A stretch of DNA of 49,748 nucleotides from an uncultured Mucispirillum sp. GTDB taxonomy: Bacteria; Chrysiogenota; Deferribacteres; Deferribacterales; Mucispirillaceae. The stretch is taken from positions 1 through 49,748 of the forward strand of contig CALUWN010000014.1 of NCBI GenBank assembly GCA_944324495.1, read 5' to 3'. Positions within the stretch are counted from its first letter, which is position 1. Every line of letters starts with the position of its first letter. The position numbers and the translations under genes were made by a program. Positions 44,577-49,748 of this stretch are shown here, piece after piece. The notes beneath the pieces are model-generated. The model was not told the origin of the DNA. It did not search any database and saw nothing but the letters and a program-made list of their open reading frames with translations.

Positions 44577-46094
44577 ATGGGAAAAATTAAAAAAGTATTA
44601 GCTGCTAACCGTGGAGAGATTGCAATCAGGGTATTCCGTGCTGCAAAAATGCTCCGCCTTGAAACTGTAGCAGTTTACACTCATGTAGATAGAGGTGCTC
44701 CTCACGTTAGATATGCTGATGAAGCATACTGTATATCTGACAGTGATGATGATACTTCATATTTAAAGCCTGAAAAAATATTAGAAATAGCTAAAAAAAC
44801 AGGGGCAGCAATTCACCCGGGTTATGGGTTTTTATCTGAAAATGCTGACTTTGTTAAGGCATGTGAAGAAGCTGGTGTAATATTTATTGGCCCTTCTGCT
44901 CAACATATTATAGATATGGGCTCTAAAACTGGTGCTAGAAAAATTATGTCTGATGCAGGCGTACCTATTGTTCCGGGTACTAAAGACCCTATTAAAAATG
45001 TTGATGACCTTTATAAAACTGCTGATAATGTAGGTTTTCCAGTTATGCTTAAAGCAGTTGCTGGTGGCGGCGGTAAAGGTATGAGGCTTGTACACAAAAG
45101 AGAAGATTTAGAAGATATGTTTAATATGGCAGTATCAGAAGCAGAACGTGCTTTTGGTAATGGCGATGTTTATATTGAAAAATATGTGGAAGAGCCACAC
45201 CACGTGGAAGTACAGGTTATTGGTGATAAACATGGTAATGTTATCCACCTTTATGACAGGGAGTGTTCTATTCAAAGAAGACACCAAAAAGTTATTGAGG
45301 AAGCACCTTCACCATATATCAGCCCAGAAACAAGGCAAAAAATGCTTGAAGTAAGCGTTAATGCCTGCAAAAAAATCGGCTACTATAGTGCTGGTACATT
45401 AGAATATATGGTAGATAAAAACCAAAACTTCTACTTTTTAGAAATGAATACAAGGCTGCAGGTTGAGCACCCTGTTACAGAGATGATTACAGGGGTTGAC
45501 TTAGTGCGTGATATGATTTCTGTTGCTAATGGTGATGTACTGCCATATAAACAGGATGAAATATTAAGACAAGGCCATGCTATTGAATGCCGTATATATG
45601 CAGAAGACCCAGAAAATGGGTTTATCCCATCCCCTGGTACAATTACGGTACACGAACCACCTTCTGGTAGAAATGTTCGTGTAGACCACGCAGCTCATGA
45701 AGGCTATAATGTTCCACTTTTTTACGACCCGATGATAGCAAAACTTACTACATGGGGTAGAACAAGGGAGAGAGCTATACAAAACATGGAACGCTCACTT
45801 TTGGAATATAAAATATTAGGTATTAAAACTACAATACCATTCCATCAGCGTGTTATGAAAAACGAAACGTTCTTAAGCGGTGTTTATGATACTACTTTTA
45901 TAGACACTAAGTTTGATAAGGAAGACTTAAAACGTCGTAAAGAATTAGACCCAACTGTAGCGATTGTTGCAGCAGCATTAATGCAGTATATTTCCGAGCA
46001 GGAGGCAGCGGCAAAAGCTACTACTGTTCCAGAAGTGGGCGAATCTTTATGGAAACACTATGGCAAAATGCAAAAAATTGCCAACAGGTTCTAA
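44577..46094 (+). CDS. accC: Biotin carboxylase subunit
   Basis: A 505-residue ATP-grasp enzyme that carboxylates biotin using bicarbonate. Motifs: LAANRGEIAIRVFRAAKML, IHPGYGFLSENADF, the ATP loop GGGGKGMRLV, EAPSPYISP and FLEMNTRLQVEHPVTEM. At 505 residues it exceeds E. coli AccC (449) by a C-terminal tail of about 50, as in anaerobic propionyl-CoA or pyruvate carboxylase A subunits. GGAG precedes the ATG. It acts with the flanking carboxyltransferase and biotin carrier. Confidence 0.92.
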   Translation: MGKIKKVLAANRGEIAIRVFRAAKMLRLETVAVYTHVDRGAPHVRYADEAYCISDSDDDTSYLKPEKILEIAKKTGAAIHPGYGFLSENADFVKACEEAGVIFIGPSAQHIIDMGSKTGARKIMSDAGVPIVPGTKDPIKNVDDLYKTADNVGFPVMLKAVAGGGGKGMRLVHKREDLEDMFNMAVSEAERAFGNGDVYIEKYVEEPHHVEVQVIGDKHGNVIHLYDRECSIQRRHQKVIEEAPSPYISPETRQKMLEVSVNACKKIGYYSAGTLEYMVDKNQNFYFLEMNTRLQVEHPVTEMITGVDLVRDMISVANGDVLPYKQDEILRQGHAIECRIYAEDPENGFIPSPGTITVHEPPSGRNVRVDHAAHEGYNVPLFYDPMIAKLTTWGRTRERAIQNMERSLLEYKILGIKTTIPFHQRVMKNETFLSGVYDTTFIDTKFDKEDLKRRKELDPTVAIVAAALMQYISEQEAAAKATTVPEVGESLWKHYGKMQKIANRF

Positions 46095-46109
46095 GGGGAG
46101 GAAGTTTAT

Positions 46110-46640
46110 ATGAAATGTAGCAATGTAGCAGCAACTAAATATTATGCTATTCCTGAAGGATACGATAAAGAATCTGTAGTGCAAATTAAATGCGTTGGTG
46201 CAAATTCATTTATATTAAGTGTTGACGGAAAAGATATTGAAGTTGATTTCCAAAGGACAGGGCATAATTTATACTCAATTATTATTGATAATAAATCATA
46301 CGAAATAGATATTCATAACAGCCATGAATCATATGATGTACTTGTAAATGGTGACTATTTTAAAATTGATATTTTAGACGAACTTAAAAAAGTTTTAAGA
46401 GACAGAGTATCAAAAGGTTTACAAGGCAGGCAGGTTATTGCAGCCCAAATGCCGGGTATTGTTACACAAGTTATGGTAGAAGAAGGTCAGGAAGTGGAAG
46501 AAGGCCAGCCATTACTTATACTTGTTGCCATGAAAATGGAAAACCAAATAAAAGCACCAAAAGCAGGTATTGTTCAAAATATCTATGTGGAAGCTAACCA
46601 AACTGTTGCAATTGGCGATAAGTTAGCTGTAATAGAATAA
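46110..46640 (+). CDS. Biotin carboxyl carrier protein
   Basis: A 176-residue carrier. The C-terminal ~75 residues form a biotinyl domain with the modified Lys142 in VAMKMEN, flanked by hydrophobic hammerhead strands (MPGIVTQVMVEEGQEVEEG). The N-terminal ~95 residues are a beta-rich region that would dock the other subunits. A GGGGAGGAA site precedes the ATG. Last gene of the carboxylase operon, ending 25 bp before a strong terminator. A biotin ligase is needed but is not in the window. Confidence 0.9.
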   Translation: MKCSNVAATKYYAIPEGYDKESVVQIKCVGANSFILSVDGKDIEVDFQRTGHNLYSIIIDNKSYEIDIHNSHESYDVLVNGDYFKIDILDELKKVLRDRVSKGLQGRQVIAAQMPGIVTQVMVEEGQEVEEGQPLLILVAMKMENQIKAPKAGIVQNIYVEANQTVAIGDKLAVIE

Positions 46641-46664
46641 TTTAAACTAATATTCTATATAATT

Positions 46665-46698
46665 AAAGCCTGATATTATATAATATCAGGCTTTTTTA
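46665..46698 (+). terminator. Intrinsic terminator of the carboxylase operon
   Basis: A perfect 14-bp stem, AAAGCCTGATATTA (46665-46678) with TAATATCAGGCTTT (46681-46694), has a two-base loop and runs into TTTT. Confidence 0.92.
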
Positions 46699-46853
46699 TT
46701 TATGAGCTAATATATAAAATCTTTGTTATATAATACTAATCCATAACAAGTATTAATAGTAAGTATAATATTTTAACATGATAAAAAATACATTAATTTT
46801 AGTATCTCTTTTGCAAAAGATATTTTTTAATAAATAAAATTATAAATATTTAT

Positions 46854-46883
46854 AAAAAAAAGGAAGTATAAATATACTTCCTT
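46854..46883 (-). terminator. Intrinsic terminator of the secreted-protein gene
   Basis: AAGGAAGTATA (46860-46870) pairs perfectly with TATACTTCCTT (46873-46883) around AA. On the minus strand it is followed by seven T. It lies about 30 bp after the stop at 46912. Confidence 0.85.
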
Positions 46884-46911
46884 ATTTTGTGTAGTAATTA
46901 CTTAAAATATT

Positions 46912-47823
46912 TTATTTAGGATACGCACCATATCCTGATAAGCGAACTTTTACGCCATCTTTTTCTTGTATAAATTCTATATTAGTGTAATATTCATCTG
47001 TTTCTTTAGAAGATTCTCTAACATACAGCTTATTACCTTTCCAAGTAAATTTATGCTCTGTCCATTCTGAATCTATTTTTTGATTACTTGAAGGCAGTGT
47101 TTTTGGAAATGACTCAAAAGTTTTAGGTAAATCTTTAAATAATGCATTATAAGCTGATTTGATATCCATATTTTTAAAATATTTTTCATAAGTACAATCT
47201 TCACACCAATTAATAGACATAAACATAACTTCATTAGCTTTTGCTTTTTCTCCACTGCATAAAAAATCTATTGCACCATAATACTCATCTACTTGCTGCC
47301 AGCCGTTTGTGATACTGCCTGGCGTATTTTCTGGGTTAAATTTTGCTGCTTTAGTGTGCAGGTCTAATATGGCAGTTTTTCTCACTACCTGCACATTATT
47401 GCCTGCCTGCTCTAATGATATAGTACCAGTTTTACCAAAAGCTGATATATTTATCACTATTTTTTTATTATCACCATTTGTTATATCAATATTACATTTA
47501 TATGAATTACTTACCTTTTTATCTATATCCCCTGTTAGAGTAACACTTTTTTTAGGCATTTTTGGGTATATTTTATAAAGATATTCATAATGGTATAAAT
47601 TCATATTATCTTTTAAGTCTTTTACTACTTTTGCATAAGCATCTTTTAATGATATATTTTCTAATGTTAATGAGCTTTTTTCATAAAGCCACACGGAATG
47701 TTCTTCATCTTTAGAAAAATCATCACCTGTAATGGCACATTTTGTACCAAATATACTTTTTTCCTGTGCATAAATATTAAATGCAAAACTTAGAATAACT
47801 ACTATAAACAATATTTTCTTCAT
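46912..47823 (-). CDS. Hypothetical secreted protein
   Basis: About 303 residues from the ATG at 47823 (MKKILFIVVILSF), chosen because GGAG lies eight bases upstream. The signal peptide ends NIYAQ. The mature protein has several short Cys pairs (TKCAITGDD, NWCEDCTYEKYF). I recognise no domain. The segment FNPENTPGSITNGWQQVDEYY suggests a beta-rich extracytoplasmic fold. The flanking genes also encode exported proteins. Confidence 0.6.
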   Translation of the reverse strand: MKKILFIVVILSFAFNIYAQEKSIFGTKCAITGDDFSKDEEHSVWLYEKSSLTLENISLKDAYAKVVKDLKDNMNLYHYEYLYKIYPKMPKKSVTLTGDIDKKVSNSYKCNIDITNGDNKKIVINISAFGKTGTISLEQAGNNVQVVRKTAILDLHTKAAKFNPENTPGSITNGWQQVDEYYGAIDFLCSGEKAKANEVMFMSINWCEDCTYEKYFKNMDIKSAYNALFKDLPKTFESFPKTLPSSNQKIDSEWTEHKFTWKGNKLYVRESSKETDEYYTNIEFIQEKDGVKVRLSGYGAYPK

Positions 47824-47951
47824 AAACTTATCTCCCATTTTTATATTGTCAAAATTATAACAATAAAATCAAGTAAAGTAAATGTTTTTATAAATGAAAA
47901 AGGGAAAGTATTATATACCTTACCTTTTAGATGTGATAAATTTATTTATAA

Positions 47952-48374
47952 TTATTTTCTTAATTTTACAGTTGCATTTGTTTTGCCGTTAATATCTATT
48001 AATGCTTCATTAAATTCTGGTTTTGAGCCAAATGCACCGTAGGTGTTATTAGAAAAACCATAATATTCTTGTGGTTTTCCAAACATAGCCCTGTCTAGTA
48101 TGTTATTATTATTTTCATCATGATAAATTATTATGGCATATTTACCTTTAACAATATTTAAGTTTTTTACCATAGTGCCTTTTGCAGCAGGCATAGAAAA
48201 AGCATATGTACATTTATCCTTTTCTAAAAACTGGTCTTCTGTAGAGCATATACCTACCATAATATTGCCCTTATCAGAACGCACATTTGTTACTTCTAAA
48301 GTAAATGGCACTTCTTGAGCAAATACATTTACTGCAAACATAATAAATAAACTTAAAAATAATAATTTTTTCAT
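47952..48374 (-). CDS. DUF2141 family secreted protein
   Basis: A 140-residue protein with a signal peptide (AVNVFAQE). Motifs GNIMVGICSTEDQFL, GKYAIIIYHDENNNNILD and FGKPQEYYGFSNN match DUF2141, a family of small exported proteins of unknown function with a conserved DxNxNxxLD-type acidic loop (DENNNNILD). It lies nine bases downstream of the transglutaminase-like gene, so co-expression is likely. Confidence 0.88.
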   Translation of the reverse strand: MKKLLFLSLFIMFAVNVFAQEVPFTLEVTNVRSDKGNIMVGICSTEDQFLEKDKCTYAFSMPAAKGTMVKNLNIVKGKYAIIIYHDENNNNILDRAMFGKPQEYYGFSNNTYGAFGSKPEFNEALIDINGKTNATVKLRK

Positions 48375-48382
48375 ACACCACC

Positions 48383-49576
48383 TTATTTATTATATTCTGT
48401 TAAACTAATATCCATACTTTCATTAGCTGGTGGAAAAACACCATATCCACCTTTACTACCATCAACCATTACACCTTCTACTCTAGTAGTTTTAATAATT
48501 TCATCATTATCACTTTTCAAAAAATAATCATGTTTACATGTTGTAGAATACCATATCATTGCATCATCATGTGTTCCATCTAAAATATACCATTTACCAT
48601 CTATTTTAACTTTATTCCATGCATGATTTGCCCTACTAGGATTGCCAGGACTTGCTAAACCTTCTCCAACTATCATAATAGATTGAATACCAACTCTTTT
48701 TAAGAGATAATTTAAACCTTGGGCATAGCCTTGACACACAACAAATCTTATTGGTGGGTCAGTTGGCTGAAGCATATTTAAAAATGCTCCCCTTATATTA
48801 CCAGATCCTCTTGAATTTTTCTCACCATAAGAAACAGTAGATAAAAATTTATCATAAACTGCTCTTACTTTTTGTGCTTCTGTCATATCATCTTTTATAA
48901 CGGATAAAATATCTTTTACATTTATATCCATTTCATCTAAATGAGGAAGATAATAAGTTTCTATATTTTGTTTTATGGCCATTCCTTTAAAAAATGAATC
49001 AAAATAAGCAAGTTTAGCTTTTGTTTTTGATTTTGCACCATATATATCATTAGCATTGCTGCTTTTTCTTGGAACAACAGTTGATGTCAACATCATAATT
49101 CTTGGGTCATCTGATGTAACATAATCATAAATTTTAACTACTTGTTCTTCTGTTACATTTATACCACCAGCTTCAAAATCAAGGATAATTTGAACATTTG
49201 CCTCATTCTCAGGTGTTACTTTATAATGTATAAAAGACTCCATTATAAAATCATAAGCCTTAATTTCTTCTTCATCTGTTAAAAGCGAACGACCATAAAG
49301 TAATTCTTTTGGAAATAAATCTGTCTTAGGGTTAAATTTTGACATATCTATCACGCCTGGCTCAGTACTTGTACTACCGCCATCACCGTCACCGCCTGGG
49401 TTAGTAGTGCTGCCACCATCTCCACCGGGATTAGTTGTGCTTCCACCACCGCCACTCGGGTTAGTAGTGCCACCTGTTTCTGGCTGCTTATCTATAGAAA
49501 CAGTGCCTTCTAGCTGTAATTCACCACAAGCAGTAAGTAATAGTATAAAAGGTATTATAAATAAAATTTTCTTCAT
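48383..49576 (-). CDS. Lipoprotein with transglutaminase-like domain
   Basis: A 397-residue protein. The leader ends LLTAC, so Cys17 should be lipidated. It is followed by a Gly/Thr-rich linker (about 36-74) built from repeated GGSTTNPGGDG. The C-terminal domain is transglutaminase/protease-like: Cys281 in VVCQGYAQGLNYL, His318 in ANHAWNKVK and Asp333 in ILDGTHDD form the catalytic triad. Such domains act as peptidases or cross-linkers on envelope or host proteins. First gene of a run with the DUF2141 gene. Substrate unknown. Confidence 0.85.
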   Translation of the reverse strand: MKKILFIIPFILLLTACGELQLEGTVSIDKQPETGGTTNPSGGGGSTTNPGGDGGSTTNPGGDGDGGSTSTEPGVIDMSKFNPKTDLFPKELLYGRSLLTDEEEIKAYDFIMESFIHYKVTPENEANVQIILDFEAGGINVTEEQVVKIYDYVTSDDPRIMMLTSTVVPRKSSNANDIYGAKSKTKAKLAYFDSFFKGMAIKQNIETYYLPHLDEMDINVKDILSVIKDDMTEAQKVRAVYDKFLSTVSYGEKNSRGSGNIRGAFLNMLQPTDPPIRFVVCQGYAQGLNYLLKRVGIQSIMIVGEGLASPGNPSRANHAWNKVKIDGKWYILDGTHDDAMIWYSTTCKHDYFLKSDNDEIIKTTRVEGVMVDGSKGGYGVFPPANESMDISLTEYNK

Positions 49577-49748
49577 AATAGACTATCTCTAAATTATTTA
49601 TCATACTAAATTTATATGTATTATTTACCCTTGTCAATATATTTCGCTTTACTTATACACAATTAAAAAATACTGGTGGTACCCCATTTTTATTTTAAAA
49701 ATTATTATAAGTTATTGTAATATATAATAAAAAGAGTGTTTTTAAATT
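49577..49748. other. AT-rich window end, no gene
   Basis: The last 172 bases hold no recognisable gene. They lie upstream of the transglutaminase-like lipoprotein gene and should contain its promoter, but no clear -35/-10 pair stands out. Confidence 0.4.

Overview
The window is a low-GC (roughly 30%) stretch of a flagellated Gram-negative bacterium with an anaerobic respiratory lifestyle. Lipid A synthesis (LpxB), a flagellar hook operon, [NiFe]-hydrogenase maturation genes (hypCDE), a Tat-exported molybdopterin oxidoreductase, a futalosine hydrolase-like protein (menaquinone via futalosine) and a propionyl/acyl-CoA carboxylase all fit a host-associated or sediment anaerobe. My best guess is the Deferribacterota, for example a Mucispirillum-like gut organism. 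That is inference from gene content and composition; no rRNA is present to confirm it.

Layout. 1-820 has no recognisable gene: it holds inverted and direct repeats and a locally GC-rich islet with a possible 33-codon ORF. 821-7669 (minus) is fliK-flgD-flgE: hook-length control, hook cap/scaffold and an oversized hook protein. 7757-17309 (minus) is a long housekeeping run: lipoprotein, flavodoxin/ferredoxin protein, yajQ, mnmA, lpxB, an AMIN-like lipoprotein, a PilM-like ATPase, hisI, hypE, hypD, hypC and a rhomboid protease. 17462-18403 holds two related secreted PepSY-like proteins, followed by tRNA-Pro. A three-PAS histidine kinase (18828-21077, plus) converges on a TorD-type chaperone. That chaperone is separated by a 410-bp hairpin-rich spacer from a two-gene molybdoenzyme operon (22188-26459, minus).

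26793-34314 is a defence block. It contains a Type I restriction-modification operon (hsdM-hsdS-FRG gene-hsdR) driven by a good sigma70-like promoter, and upstream of it a RelB/DinJ antitoxin with a YoeB-type toxin whose frame is broken at an A8 tract. tRNA-Ser lies just beyond. 34654-36269 has two small secreted proteins resembling the C-terminal part of GspG and an alpha/beta hydrolase. 36284-39998 holds a ketopantoate reductase-Nudix fusion and a ClpC/ClpA ATPase. 40175-41404 (plus) encodes a lytic-transglycosylase-like membrane protein without an obvious catalytic Glu and the futalosine hydrolase. 41385-42683 is a YihY-type membrane protein fused to a cyclic-nucleotide-binding-like domain. 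43017-46640 (plus) is a three-gene biotin-dependent acyl-CoA carboxylase operon ending in a strong terminator. The right end (46912-49576, minus) encodes a secreted protein, a DUF2141 protein and a transglutaminase-like lipoprotein.

The most unusual item is the molybdoenzyme. The catalytic subunit is about 1200 residues, has a Tat signal followed by a lipobox-like Cys, lacks the first Cys of the N-terminal FeS motif and carries an extra Cys. Its four-cluster partner has Val where DmsB-type proteins have the Cys that decides [4Fe-4S] versus [3Fe-4S]. Other good leads are the FRG gene inside the restriction operon, the toxin frameshift, the two domain fusions and the structured repeats at 98-566 and 21865-22180.
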